64,000 bases of DNA from Chthonomonadaceae bacterium (GCA_015709495.1 CP054189.1:2232001-2296000); one strand, 5' to 3'. Positions 44,010 to 54,174 are shown, counted from the stretch's first letter. A program made the numbers and translations. Notes: generated by a model from the sequence alone, not told the origin.

Positions 44010-47000
44010 CTACTGAGTCCCAAGGTACCACTCATAGTATCCAGTCATGTCAGGTCGCCATCGTCTAGTTGTCGCAAGCTCGGCTTCGACTTCATAGGGG
44101 GCACCATCGTGACTTAATGCCAGCAGATACTGTACTATTACAGTGGCGACGAAAGATATAGCATTTCCGTCGTGGTAAGTCTCCTCTTGGTAAATGTGCA
44201 TTTTCTCGTGGCGGGACCAGTGGGAGTCGTTGAGATAGTCTACGTAGTCGTCAGGGTCATTCAAGTGAACGGTCTCGTTCACCGTCATCGCGTTCTGCTT
44301 GCGATTGAAGAGGGCTGGCCAGCCGCCTACCCTAACGGGCTCACCCCCCGGTCCAATGACGTCGATGCCAAAATACCAGTCCTTTGCTCCCTCCCAGAGG
44401 TCAGATAGGAAGCCGAGTCCAGTGGGGTCCGCCAATGATGGGCCGTTATTTCGACAATACCCATACCAATTCCGCCCATCCTTGATCGGATCCCTAGTCA
44501 AGAATCTCCCCGTCGAAGGATCGTAGTACCGATGACCGAGGAGTTTCAGGCCGGAGTCGGGGTCGGATTGGTAGCCGTAGGGGCCTCCATAGGCGAAGGG
44601 GCCTTGCCAGGTTCCGGAGGACGAGGTGACGTTGCCGAAGGCGTCGTATTGAACGCTGGCGGTGACGCTCTCAGAGGTGTTGGTCTGGGAATCCCCGTTC
44701 TTGATCCCGGCGTGGTAGAAGGTGGTGGTGGAAGAGCGTCTTTCTGAGATGGCGGGGGTGTAGGTTGCACTTCCGTCCGAAAGCACCGGCGAGGTCACCG
44801 ACACCCCATCCCGAAGGAAGGTCTTCGACCCGCCCGAGTCCGACATCCCCACCCGCGTGTCCAGCCCGTTGTACGTAAACGAGTTGGTAGACTGGTTCGG
44901 GTAAGTGATCCCCGTCACCCTCGACTCATAGTCATAGGCCAGCGAGGTCGTCCCGGCCGAGGTCTCGACGGCGGTCGTCCGCCCCGCCGAGTCGTAGGTG
45001 AACTCCTTGACCGTCTGCTGCCCGATCTTCACCTCCAGCAGCTTGTCGGCGTCGTCGTAAACGTAGTCCTCGGTGACCGAGTTCACCGTCCGCGTCAGGC
45101 GGTTGCCGTTGGCATCGTAGGTGTACGAAGCCGAATACCCGTTCCTGGACTCCGAAACGAGTTGGTCGATGTCGTCGTAGCCGTAGCTGGTCTGCACCCC
45201 GCCCGTGGTGTGGGTCAGCACGTTTGAGGCGGGGTCGTAGGTCCAGGTCTGCGTGCGGACCGTCTGGTTCGAGGAGTTCTTCAAAAGAACCTGCGTCACG
45301 CGGCTGCGGACGTCGTACGAAACCGTCTCGTACATGCCGCTGTCCAGCGTCCTTTCGGTGACCCGCCCCCCGGCGTCGTAGGCAAACGCCGTGACCTCTT
45401 CGAACGGGTTCTCCAGGCTCAGTAGACGTCCCGCGTCGTCGTAGGCATAGGTGGTCACCCCCACCCCGTCCACGTCCATGCTCGTTCTGCGCCCGGCGTC
45501 ATCGTAGGCGTAGGCGATCTCGCCCTCGGGGTCTCCAGCAGCGTGAGCTGCGAAGCGGCGTCGTAGGTCCAGTTCGTCGTGCCGGTGGCGTCGGTCATCT
45601 GGGCGCGCCGCCCGGCGAAGTCGTAGCTGAAGGCCGTGTCGGTTCCGGTGGGATAGTCCACCCCGGTCATGCGCCCCGCGTCGTCGTAGGCGTAAGAGAC
45701 GGTCTGCGAGAGGGGGTTGGTGTAGGCCGACACCTGGCCGTTGCCGTTGTAGCTCCAGGTCTCGACCGAGCTATCTGCCAGCGTGAGGGTGTAGACCTCG
45801 CCCCTTGCGGTGTAGGCGTAGTTGCGGGTCTTGCCGCGCCCGTTGGTGACGCTGGTGAGCCACCCGTTCGAGTTGTAGGCGTAGGTCCCCGACTCCTCCT
45901 CGGCGTTCGTGACCTGGGTGAGCCTGCCCGCGTCGTCGTAGGCATACGAGGTGACCTTGCCGCGCTCGTTGGTGACGCTGGTGATCCTCCCCACCTCGTT
46001 GTAGGAGCGAAGAACCTCCTCCTCGTCGTCGTGGGTGATCACCGACAGCCGCCCCCACTCGTCGTAGGCGAACGACTCGGTGATGCCGTTCGGGTCCGTG
46101 ACGCTCGTGACCCACCCCAGGGAGTTGTAGGCGATCTCGGTCAGGCCGTCCTCGGGGTCGGTGATGTCTGTGAGGTTGCCGCTGGTGTCGTACCCCAGCG
46201 TGGTGGTCTCTTCCTCGCCGTTGGTGGTGCTCAGAACCTGCCCGTACGAGTCGTAGGTGTTGGTTTGGACGACGCGCTCCAAGGGGTCCGTGACGGTCTC
46301 CAGGTTCCCGTAGGCGTCGTAGTCATAGGCGGTGAGGTTCTCCAGCGGGTCCTCGGCGCTCAGAAGGTCGTTTTCTGAGCTGTAGGTGAAGGTCCAGGTC
46401 TTGGAGAGCGGGTTGGTGACCGTCAGCACGTTGCCCCTGGAGTCATAGGTATAGCTCCAGGATTTGCCCCGGCGGTCGGTCTTGCCCGTGACCTGGTTGC
46501 TGCCGTTGTAGGAGTAGCTTTCGCTGAAGGACGCCTGGTCGGTGATGCTGACGAGCTTGCCCGAGGAGTAGTTGTGAACGATCGTCTGGCTGCCCGGCAG
46601 GGTGATCGTGGTGGCGCTGGCGGTGTAGGTATAGCCGGTGGTGTGGCTGAGCGGGTTGGTGGCGCTCGAAAGGCTCCCGTCGGAGTTGTAGCTGTAGTCC
46701 CACTCCTTGCCCCGCCGGTCGGTGTGGGTGGTGATCCGGTGAGAGGCGTCGTATTCGAACGCGTCGGCATAGGTCGTCTGGTCGAGGTCCGGCCACTCCA
46801 CGGCGTCGAGTTCGTCCGTCTGGGAGTTGAGGTCGAAGGTCCAGACCCTGCCCAAAGGGTCCTCGACGGAGGTGAAGTTGTTATTCTGATCGAGCGAGAT
46901 CGTGAGGCTGCGCCCGCTGGGGCCGGTGACCTCCGTGACGTAGTTGTACTGGTTGAGCGTCAGGGTGACCGTGTTGCCGTTTCGGTCCTCGATCTCCTGG

Positions 47001-47804
47001 CAGAACCCGTCGCCGTTGAACCGGTACTCGGTCTGGTCCTTTTGGGTCAGGGTCCAGGTGCCGTCGGTGTGCTTGACGAGCTTATCGTAGAGGCCCGCGG
47101 GCGGGTCGTAGTCGGTGTCGAAAGCGGTCGAAGGGAAAGCGATCGAGGCAAAGAGCTTCGAGAGGTCCCCAACCTCTCCGCCTCCCCCGCCCATCGACTG
47201 CGAAAACGGGATCGCCGTGCCGTCGCCCCAGTGAACGATGGCGGTGCCCATGGACTCGTAGATGTAGATGTCATAGGTCCAGGTCCAGCCGTGGCCAAGT
47301 TCGTCGTTGTAGTCCGACTGGCTGTTGTGAAACAGCGTGAAATCCACGGCCATGCCGCCCCGATCCTCCCAGGACACCAGGGGAACCCGGGTGAGCTTGT
47401 TGCCGTTGCCGCTGTTGACCTGGCCGCCGGGGAGTTGACCTGTCCCTCCCAGGGCAGCCCCGCTCCGGGGCCTCTTCGCAGGCGAGCGTGTGGGTGGAGG
47501 CGGAAGCGCGCCGCTGGTGGAGGCCAGGAGCCTTGCCATGCGGCTTTGAGCGGCGGCGGCCTTGGTGCGGGCGTTCCAGAGCCCCCGCGAGTGGCCGGAT
47601 CGCGGCTGGGATTGACCCCCGGTAGGCGGGGAGTGGCCGGTCGGTGAAAGGCCCCACCCGTGATTGCAGCGCCCTTTGGGCAAAGTCCGCCGCAGCCAGC
47701 AGAGCGCCGTTGATCCCGGCCGAACCCGAGCTGTAGGCAAGGCTCAAAACGAGCGTGATCGAGACGAGCCTGCCGAAAACCCCCTTCCGCGCACGCCCCC
47801 ACAT
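44010..47804 (-). pseudogene. Full-length RHS/YD-repeat protein with HEKMH metallopeptidase tip (two frameshifts)
   Basis: About 1264 codons. Start ATG 47804: signal-like MWGRARKGVFGRLVSITLVLSLAYSSGSAG. Then a secretory/scaffold part (VNSGNGNKLTRVPLVSWEDRGG..., DYNDELGHGWTWTYDIYIYE) and ~25 YD repeats. The RHS core is DPDSGLKLLGHRYYDPSTGRFLTRDP, and the ~140-residue tip has SRHEKMHIYQEETYHDG plus YEVEAE (HExxH with a downstream Glu: zinc metallopeptidase-like). The body is out of frame with the N-terminus (shift ~47650, near GGCCCCACCC) and with the C-terminus. The latter is a one-base loss in GGGG at 45528-45531; restoring one base gives LLETPEGEIAYAYDDAGRRTSMDVDG. It is either inactivated or affected by sequencing errors. 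A strong promoter precedes it. Confidence 0.85.
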
Positions 47805-47811
47805 GCCCTTA

Positions 47812-47840
47812 CTTATACAACACATTCTCCAAAACGTCAA
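47812..47840 (-). promoter_or_regulatory. Sigma-70-type promoter of the rhs gene, leaderless
   Basis: On the minus strand TTGACG (47840-47835), 17-bp spacer, TATAAG (47817-47812). Seven nt later comes the rhs ATG, so the transcript would start at or next to the start codon. Confidence 0.8.
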
Positions 47841-48114
47841 GACCAAAGTTGGGAGTGCTTTTTGGGGGAAGTGCCTCTTGTGATCCCGGCAAGAACGCCA
47901 TGCAGTAGTCGCTCGGAGAGCCTATGTCGGTGTGTTTCAGTCCGCCGGGCGGCCGGGAAGGGGGTGCTGGGCGTTGTCCTTTGTAGTGATTTGGAGGCCC
48001 TTTGGACCGAGGACCAGCATAGCGATGGGATCGAGAAGCATGCCTTTACAAGAAGTCGAGGAGAGGATCTCGCGGTCTTTCACTCCGCTGCGGGAGGTCG
48101 CAAAATTCGCCCCC
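47841..48114. other. Spacer upstream of rhs
   Basis: About 275 bp between the rhs promoter and the end of the nitronate-monooxygenase-like gene. No gene, repeat or structured element recognised. Confidence 0.4.
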
Positions 48115-49551
48115 TCACTTGGGCGAGGATAGAAGGTAATCGAGCACGTCGTTCGCGGAGTACGAATCTCTGCCGGGCGGGAGGAGCAAGTGAACGTTCA
48201 CCACATCGTCGCCGCTTGTGACGATCGCGGGTTCGGCCACCCCTTTGCGAACCTGGCCCATGCCAACCGTCGCGATCAAGCCGTTGCAGATGCACTTTCG
48301 GCCGACGGTGTCCTCGATCTTACCGCCCTTCTTAAGGTAGTCCTCGATCGGTTCAGCGGGGCACCGATAGCCGACCTTGCCATCGGCGGTTCGGTAGGGT
48401 TGCCGGAGGTACCCAAGATCGCAAATGCGAGTGCGCGTCTCGTAGGTCGCCGGCTCGGAAACCGTTCCCGGTAGCTGGACCACCTTGAACGGAAATCCGG
48501 TCGGCGAAGCCAGCGCGTCGGTTCGCACACACGCTGTGCCTGCGGCGCTTCGCTCCAAGACGGCCTTCTTGATCTCTTGCGCGATTCCCGACTCCTCACA
48601 AAAGGCGAACAAGGTGCCGACCTGGACTCCCGTTGCGCCGGCCGCAACGGCTTGCTGAAGCCCTTCAGGACACCCATACGAACCCGCCAGCCAAAACGGC
48701 ACGCCCAGTTGCCGGATGGCGTCCAGGTCGGGCGCGTCCTTCGGGCCGTAGATCGGCTGGGAGTGCTCGTCGAAGACGGGAGTCCCACGAGGCGGGGCGT
48801 TGTGCCCTCCGGCGGTCGGACCCTCGACGATCAGACCATCAACGGGCGGCGTACATTTCCGCACCAACGTCAGCGCGAGCGCGGTCGAAGAGACGATGGC
48901 CAAGAACTTCGGCCTTGCGAGGCTGGGGACTCCTGCGGGCTGGAATTCCCCCGGATCAAAGGTGGAGTGGAACTCCTCGCTGGCTGCGGCGTCCGCCACG
49001 TCGATTCTGAGCCGCGTCCGCTCGAACCGGGCGAGCGAGTCGAGCGCCCCTGGAATCTGGCGGGGGATGCCCGCGCCCATCAGTACGTAATCGACGCCCG
49101 CGAGCATAGCACCGAATAGCGAGGGCAAGGTAGGAAGCTGAATCTTCTCCAAAAGATTGATGCCCACCGCGCCTGCGTGGCCGCGCTTGGCGAGGTAAAC
49201 CTCGACGAAGTTCGCAAGAACGGTCAATTCGGAAAGGGCGCTCGAAAACCGGATCGTGGGGATCGGTTTGGACTTGAACGCGTCGCGCGGTCTCTTTTCC
49301 TCCGAAATGAAGTAACGGGCCCAAACCCGTTCGGCGATTTCGGGAATGGGGAAGGCGTCGAAGGCCGCGCGAAGGTGTCCGCCGACATCGCCCATCTGGA
49401 GCCTGCGGGCCAAAATGGTGTCTGCGCCAGTGCCGGAAACGACGCCCAACTGCCCCCGCATCGAAACCGCACGCGCCAGCCGCCAACTCGAAACGGCAGC
49501 CCCCATCCCACCTTGAATCACGATTGGAAGGGGCGTCGTCACTTGGAGCAT
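48115..49551 (-). CDS. Nitronate monooxygenase / PfaD-like FMN-dependent enzyme
   Basis: 478 residues, started at ATG 49551 (MLQVTTPLPIVIQGGMGAAVSSW). A TIM-barrel flavoprotein of the 2-nitropropane dioxygenase superfamily: IVIQGGMGAAVS phosphate loop, AGAVGINLLEKI, DYVLMGAGIPRQIPG, IVEGPTAGGHNAPPRG (active-site His of the family) and AAGATGVQVGTLFAFCEESG. The C-terminal ~100 residues have several Cys (CDLGYLRQ, GYRCPAEP, GRKCICNGLIA) and are longer than in small nitronate monooxygenases, as in PfaD-related proteins. The substrate is unknown. Stand-alone gene. Confidence 0.85.
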   Translation of the reverse strand: MLQVTTPLPIVIQGGMGAAVSSWRLARAVSMRGQLGVVSGTGADTILARRLQMGDVGGHLRAAFDAFPIPEIAERVWARYFISEEKRPRDAFKSKPIPTIRFSSALSELTVLANFVEVYLAKRGHAGAVGINLLEKIQLPTLPSLFGAMLAGVDYVLMGAGIPRQIPGALDSLARFERTRLRIDVADAAASEEFHSTFDPGEFQPAGVPSLARPKFLAIVSSTALALTLVRKCTPPVDGLIVEGPTAGGHNAPPRGTPVFDEHSQPIYGPKDAPDLDAIRQLGVPFWLAGSYGCPEGLQQAVAAGATGVQVGTLFAFCEESGIAQEIKKAVLERSAAGTACVRTDALASPTGFPFKVVQLPGTVSEPATYETRTRICDLGYLRQPYRTADGKVGYRCPAEPIEDYLKKGGKIEDTVGRKCICNGLIATVGMGQVRKGVAEPAIVTSGDDVVNVHLLLPPGRDSYSANDVLDYLLSSPK

Positions 49552-49670
49552 CGAACCATTATGGTACCTACCAACCGGAGGGAACTGCGTCGGCAAACCT
49601 CAATTCTCGCTGAGGGTTCGGTTTTCGAGAAGGCGGGGTGATGCTGGCGGAGTGAGATGCGGGCAACGTG

Positions 49671-50924
49671 TCACGAGCCCAATTGGGACTTCACGTCCTG
49701 AATCTTGCGGACCAGCTTTTCCATGTGCCCCGAAAGGGACTTCACCGCCGCCAAATAGCCGTCCGCGTTCTTGATGTTCTGCGTCAATCGGAGGTAGCTG
49801 CGCCAAAACGTCTCGACATCGAGCCCGAAGTCCAAGACCGCCTTCGTCCCCGAAATGACCTTGCCGTACACCCCGGCGTATCGGATCGCCTGTTGGACTT
49901 CAGGGCGGCCGAAGGCGAAGGCGGCGCTGTTCATCGCTGTATCGATCACCTTTTCGTGGGTCGGAACGTCCGACGCCGCAGTATCCAAGGTCTCCACTGC
50001 CAGCTTCTTGGCCTTGAGGGCCTCAATGATCCTAGCGTCCCACTTGAGTTCGCCGATCTGGCGCGCACGCTCGGCCGCACGCACCTTCTTGCCCATTCGG
50101 CTCGTCGCTTTGGCGATGGCGTCGAGGCGCGCCTTGTGCGCGAGTTCGAGGGAGGAGATCGCGCCGTCGAGAGCCGCGAGGCACGTCTTCTTGGCTGAGG
50201 ACCAGAGCGCGCCCACTGCGGCCGCCCTCCAACGAGCGGACTCCTTGTTCCCCTCCACAATCGACTTCTGAAGGGACCGGAGGGCCTCCTGAGTCCTCTG
50301 GACTTCGCCGCGCAAGGCTTCGAGCTGGTCCTGGAGCCTTCGCCGCTCTTCTCGAACCTCTCGTATGCTCGTCGTCGCTTCTTCGATCAGCGTTGCGAGG
50401 TCGCCAACCCCCTCGTCGAACAATTCGACCCGCTCGTCCCAGTCCAGGATCGTGCCGGAGAGCCTGCGTCGCCACTCGATCAGTTCGCGCATCCGCGCGT
50501 CGATGCGATCGGCCCATGCATTGACGTTGATGAGCTCCTGACAAGGGCACTTGTGCTGCCCCCGGCCCTCGTGAGCCCGTCCGGCGGCCACCTGCCGGTC
50601 CGCTTCGGCATTGTGTTCGACGACGGCGCGCCCTTCTTCGGCGACCTCGGCCATCAACGCCTTCCGGTCCGTTTCCAGTTGGCCGGCCTCCTCGAACAGT
50701 TCTTTCCAGGTCGCGCTGATGAGTTCGCTCAAGCCCGTAGGCGTGTCGGAACCGCCCTTGATCGCGAGCCAGTCTCGGGACGCTTGGACCCACCCCGGTT
50801 TGGCGTCGGGCGCAAGGTCTCGTCGGGCGGCGGCTTCCCATTCAGTCTGCGCGAATCCGAAAGCGGCGCAGCCGACGGCGGCTAGGTGCGCGGCGACTCG
50901 GAACCGCAAGAGGCGCCTATTCAT
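49671..50924 (-). CDS. Secreted coiled-coil protein
   Basis: 417 residues from ATG 50924: MNRRLLRFRVAAHLAAVGCAAFGFAQ is a signal peptide. Residues ~170-240 form heptad-rich coiled coil (LIEEATTSIREVREERRRLQDQLEALRGEVQRTQEALRSL). A CPCQELINVNAWADRID Cys pair lies near residue 120, and an amphipathic C-terminal region ends HMEKLVRKIQDVKSQLGS. No enzymatic motif; family not recognised. Confidence 0.7.
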   Translation of the reverse strand: MNRRLLRFRVAAHLAAVGCAAFGFAQTEWEAAARRDLAPDAKPGWVQASRDWLAIKGGSDTPTGLSELISATWKELFEEAGQLETDRKALMAEVAEEGRAVVEHNAEADRQVAAGRAHEGRGQHKCPCQELINVNAWADRIDARMRELIEWRRRLSGTILDWDERVELFDEGVGDLATLIEEATTSIREVREERRRLQDQLEALRGEVQRTQEALRSLQKSIVEGNKESARWRAAAVGALWSSAKKTCLAALDGAISSLELAHKARLDAIAKATSRMGKKVRAAERARQIGELKWDARIIEALKAKKLAVETLDTAASDVPTHEKVIDTAMNSAAFAFGRPEVQQAIRYAGVYGKVISGTKAVLDFGLDVETFWRSYLRLTQNIKNADGYLAAVKSLSGHMEKLVRKIQDVKSQLGS

Positions 50925-51141
50925 ATCTGTAAGGACGCGCAAGGGTCGGCAACGTGCTACTAATTCGGAGGATCCCATGTTGATTCGCCTGCCTTCGTTT
51001 TATCGGCAGATTCAGATTGAACAAGGAGTGAGAATGGCATACGAATTCGCGGGCCATTTCTCTCCCACATCCAGTAAATTTGCCGGTAGTGTCCTGTCAA
51101 TAATGCCGTTATGCTGAAAGAGTAAGAAGGAGGTGAAATCC

Positions 51142-51957
51142 ATGTCCGTTTCCTCTTGGGGGACCACGAGGGCCATCTTCGTGATGGGTGTTTCGCTTTT
51201 TGTTGTCGCTTCAGGTCTGGCACAGCCACGCGTTGCCATCGTGGCGGCCGCGGCGAGTAGTGGCGCCGATGCGCGCTTTACCGACCCGCAGGCAAAGTTG
51301 ACTGGCACCGGGTTCTTTAGCGCGGTGGATATCATCACGGCCAACACGACGACCCCGAGCTTGGCCACTTTGCAGAACTATGGCGCAGTGCTGGTGTGGA
51401 GCAACGTCAACTTCGCCAACGCAAGCGCGCTTGGAGACGTTTTGGCGGACTACGTAGACGCCGGAGGGGGAGTTGTCGTCGCGGTGTTCGCAAACTCGAC
51501 GACGACGGCCAACCGATTTCTCACCGGCAGGTGGTCGGCCCAGGCGGACAACTATGAAGTGATCGTCACGCAAGGAGGGAACACTTCGGGCACGGCGCAG
51601 GGCCTGGGTACGGTTCATGTTCCTGGACACGCAATCATGAACGGCGTGAGCACGTTCCTCGGAGGCTCCAGCAGCTTCAGGCCGACTTCCACAGCCCTCA
51701 GGCCAGGCGCAACGAAGATCGCCAGTTGGACGGACGGAAAGACGCTGGTAGCGGTGGGAGCGAATCCGCGTCGCGTTGACTTGGGGTTTTACCCACCGTC
51801 GAGCGCGGTCGTTGGCACCTATTGGGACCAGTCCACGGACGGCGCGAGGCTCATGGCCAATGCGCTCGTCTACTCGATGGTCCCGGAACCTGGCACGATG
51901 GCCGCCCTAGGACTTGGGGCCACGGCGGTGTTGGCCCGACGCCGCAAGCGCAAGTAG
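51142..51957 (+). CDS. PEP-CTERM protein with a GATase/ThuA-like Rossmann region
   Basis: 271 residues. A very strong AAGGAGGTGA site precedes ATG 51142. Signal peptide MSVSSWGTTRAIFVMGVSLFVVASGLAQ. The mature part PRVAIVAAAASSGADARFTD, LATLQNYGAVLVWSNVNFAN, LADYVDAGGGVVVAVFANST and LVAVGANPRRVDLGF resembles a class I glutamine-amidotransferase-like fold without the catalytic Cys. C-terminus VPEPGTMAALGLGATAVLARRRKRK is a PEP-CTERM signal. Confidence 0.82.
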   Translation: MSVSSWGTTRAIFVMGVSLFVVASGLAQPRVAIVAAAASSGADARFTDPQAKLTGTGFFSAVDIITANTTTPSLATLQNYGAVLVWSNVNFANASALGDVLADYVDAGGGVVVAVFANSTTTANRFLTGRWSAQADNYEVIVTQGGNTSGTAQGLGTVHVPGHAIMNGVSTFLGGSSSFRPTSTALRPGATKIASWTDGKTLVAVGANPRRVDLGFYPPSSAVVGTYWDQSTDGARLMANALVYSMVPEPGTMAALGLGATAVLARRRKRK

Positions 51958-52187
51958 CCACAAGTTCGATTCGGAAGGCAACAGGTTATTCCGTGACGCG
52001 GGGAATCATCGCCGGTCCGGAGCCCTGTTGCCGTGCGCGTCCGACCTGACCGCTCCTTTAGGGGGCGTGAGACCTTACGGTCTGTTTCCCGTGAGGGGTT
52101 TTGTGCGCGCTTTGCGACTTTAGTTTTGATGGCGATGACCCTCGCGTTTTTGAGGGGTCGAATTTCTCGCCTCGAAAGGAGCACATC
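51958..52187. other. Spacer with three consecutive hairpins
   Basis: CGCTCC-TTTA-GGGGGCG (~52050-52067), AGACC-TTAC-GGTCT (~52070-52083) and CCC-GTGA-GGGG followed by TTTT (~52088-52101). The last resembles a terminator for the preceding gene; the group could also be a structured leader of the next gene. No known RNA family recognised. Confidence 0.4.
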
Positions 52188-53921
52188 ATGAAAGCACAAA
52201 CCAACCCGATTTACCGGGTTTCCTGCCTATGGATTGCCGCCGCCGCTTGTTCGGCCGCGCAGGCAACTTGGATCGTCACCAACCTTCATCCAGCCGGCGC
52301 CACAAGTTCGCGCGCGTTTGCGGTCGATGGGAATCATCAAGTTGGCGACGCCACTTTCGGCAGTTCAAGGCGCGCGACTCTGTGGACGGGGACCGCCTCT
52401 TCGTCCGTCGACCTCCATCCGGGTGGGGCTACCCACTCGACCGCTTTCGCGGTCTACGGGAACCAGCAAGGGGGATCGTCGTACTCATGGCCTCAGGAGA
52501 GGGCAACCCTGTGGACTTCGACCGCGTCTTCGGCTGTGGACATGCATCCGTCATGGGCGAACTCAAAAGATTCCGTGATTCTGGGAATGAGCGCTGGCGT
52601 GCAGGTTGGCTTCGCGGAGGTTGGAATCCTTCACCACGCGGCCCTTTGGACCGGTACCGCTTCTAGCGCCATTGACCTCCATCCTTCGGACGGCGTATGG
52701 TCCGCAGCGCATGGCGTTTGGAGCGGCCAGCAAGTGGGATACTACGCCCGCATATCTGACGGCCTGTCTCAAGCTTCGCTGTGGTTGGGCACGGCAGCCT
52801 CGCTAGTCGTGCTCAACCCTGCCGGATCGCAAAACGCGAGGGCTTTTGGCATTCAAGGCGGCGAACAGGTCGGCTTCGCGCAGTTGGGCGGAATCGAGCA
52901 TGCGGCCCTCTGGCGCGGCAGCGCGAGTTCGTTTGTCGACCTGCACATTGCGGGAAAGAGTTACTCCTACGCAACGGGCGTGTACGGCGGGAGACAAGTC
53001 GGCTTCACGGCGGATCATACGGGCAGGCAAGCAGCGCTTTGGGACGGCACGGCCGCCTCGTACTTTGACCTTCACTCGCTGCTCCCCAGTCAGTACACGT
53101 GGTCCGAGGCCACCGGCATCTACAAAGACTCCACCGGAACTTGGATCTCAGGCTGGGCGCGGATCGGGTCCGGTAACGAAGAGGCATTCCTCTGGCACGA
53201 ACCGGTTCCCGAGCCGGCCACGTTCGCCGGTCTCGGACTTGGAGTGCTGACAGCCCTTCGGCGCAGACGAGCGAGGGCGCGCCTCCTCTCGCGCTCAGCC
53301 CATGCGGACCCCAGACCATCCATTAGAGCCCGCCAAGCAGGGGTCGCGCGAAGTTCTTGTTGGGGGATGAGCCGAGCCGTGGCTTCGACCAGGGGGCTTG
53401 GAGTTCTATGCCTGTCGCTACTGGCCCTCTGTGGGTCCGTTCAGGCTCAGGTTATCTACAATCCTTCCAACGATTCGTATTACGAACTCGTTGAGACGGC
53501 AAAGTCGTGGAGCAACTCCCGAGCGGATGCGGACGCTCGCTCCTACCTGGGTAGGGCAGGGCACCTTGCGACCCTGACGAGCGCCGACGAGAACGCCTTC
53601 GTGATGGCGAACTTCTCTATGCCGTTTCGTACCTGGATCGGAGGATGGCAGCCTGAGGGCGACTCGGACGTCAACGCGCCCTGGGAATGGGTCACTGGGG
53701 AGTCCTTTTCGTTCTCGAATTGGGGTCCGGGCGAGCCTAACGGGGGACTCAGCGAGAATCACCTGGACATCCTCTTCAACGGCAATTGGAACGATGAAGC
53801 GGGGTGGATCGATAACTACTTCCTCGTGGAGTATTCCGCAGCTGTCCCCGAACCGGCAACGGCGGGAGTCCTGGGCGTAGGCCTTCTTGCAGCTGCCGCC
53901 CGAAGACGAAAGGGGGCTTAG
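52188..53921 (+). CDS. Tandem PEP-CTERM protein: HAF-repeat protein fused in frame to a C-type-lectin PEP-CTERM protein
   Basis: 577 residues in one open frame. Part 1 (from ATG 52188, AAGGAG upstream): signal MKAQTNPIYRVSCLWIAAAACSAAQA, then ~7 HAF-like repeats (AFAVDGNHQVGDATF, ATLWTGTASSSVDLHP) and a first PEP-CTERM (VPEPATFAGLGLGVLTALRRRRARA). Part 2 begins at an internal Met (53367) with a second signal peptide, MSRAVASTRGLGVLCLSLLALCGSVQAQ. It has a C-type-lectin-like domain (YLGRAGHLATLTSADENAFV, WIGGWQPEGD, FSNWGPGEPNGG, NEDH-like ENHLDI) and a second PEP-CTERM (VPEPATAGVLGVGLLAAAARRRKGA). Two complete precursors without a stop between them imply a lost stop or a small indel. Confidence 0.85.
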   Translation: MKAQTNPIYRVSCLWIAAAACSAAQATWIVTNLHPAGATSSRAFAVDGNHQVGDATFGSSRRATLWTGTASSSVDLHPGGATHSTAFAVYGNQQGGSSYSWPQERATLWTSTASSAVDMHPSWANSKDSVILGMSAGVQVGFAEVGILHHAALWTGTASSAIDLHPSDGVWSAAHGVWSGQQVGYYARISDGLSQASLWLGTAASLVVLNPAGSQNARAFGIQGGEQVGFAQLGGIEHAALWRGSASSFVDLHIAGKSYSYATGVYGGRQVGFTADHTGRQAALWDGTAASYFDLHSLLPSQYTWSEATGIYKDSTGTWISGWARIGSGNEEAFLWHEPVPEPATFAGLGLGVLTALRRRRARARLLSRSAHADPRPSIRARQAGVARSSCWGMSRAVASTRGLGVLCLSLLALCGSVQAQVIYNPSNDSYYELVETAKSWSNSRADADARSYLGRAGHLATLTSADENAFVMANFSMPFRTWIGGWQPEGDSDVNAPWEWVTGESFSFSNWGPGEPNGGLSENHLDILFNGNWNDEAGWIDNYFLVEYSAAVPEPATAGVLGVGLLAAAARRRKGA

Positions 53922-54080
53922 GAAAGGGGAATATCGCGCCGCTCGCCCGGCGTCTCGTCGGGCGGCGGCCACTACTTTTCATCCCTCAACCCCCATGGGG
54001 TTGAGGGTCTATTCCGGGAAGCTGGGAACGAGAGAATCCAGCGGAGCTTCAAGCGGCTGGACAGGCCGACACCCGCCGAA

Positions 54081-54121
54081 GCACCCCAAAACGAGTTTGG
54101 GGAGGCACCCGTGGGTAGTAG
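54081..54121. repeat. Dispersed palindromic element, copy F
   Basis: CACCCCAAAACGAGTTTGGG then GAGGCACCCGTGGGTAGTAG, flanked on both sides by ACACCCGCCG. Confidence 0.8.
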
Positions 54122-54174
54122 GTTTGTTTCACGGGTTGGACACCCGCCGCAGTCCTCAAGAAGGTCGCCGTGCC

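Noticed and set aside
46574-47647. 357-codon plus-strand frame opposite the rhs gene
   Set aside because: Antisense shadow of YD repeats; the Val/Gly/Arg-rich translation is typical of such shadows.
52050-52101. Known riboswitch upstream of the tandem PEP-CTERM gene
   Set aside because: Only three simple hairpins are present; none of the conserved cores of riboswitch classes I know could be matched.
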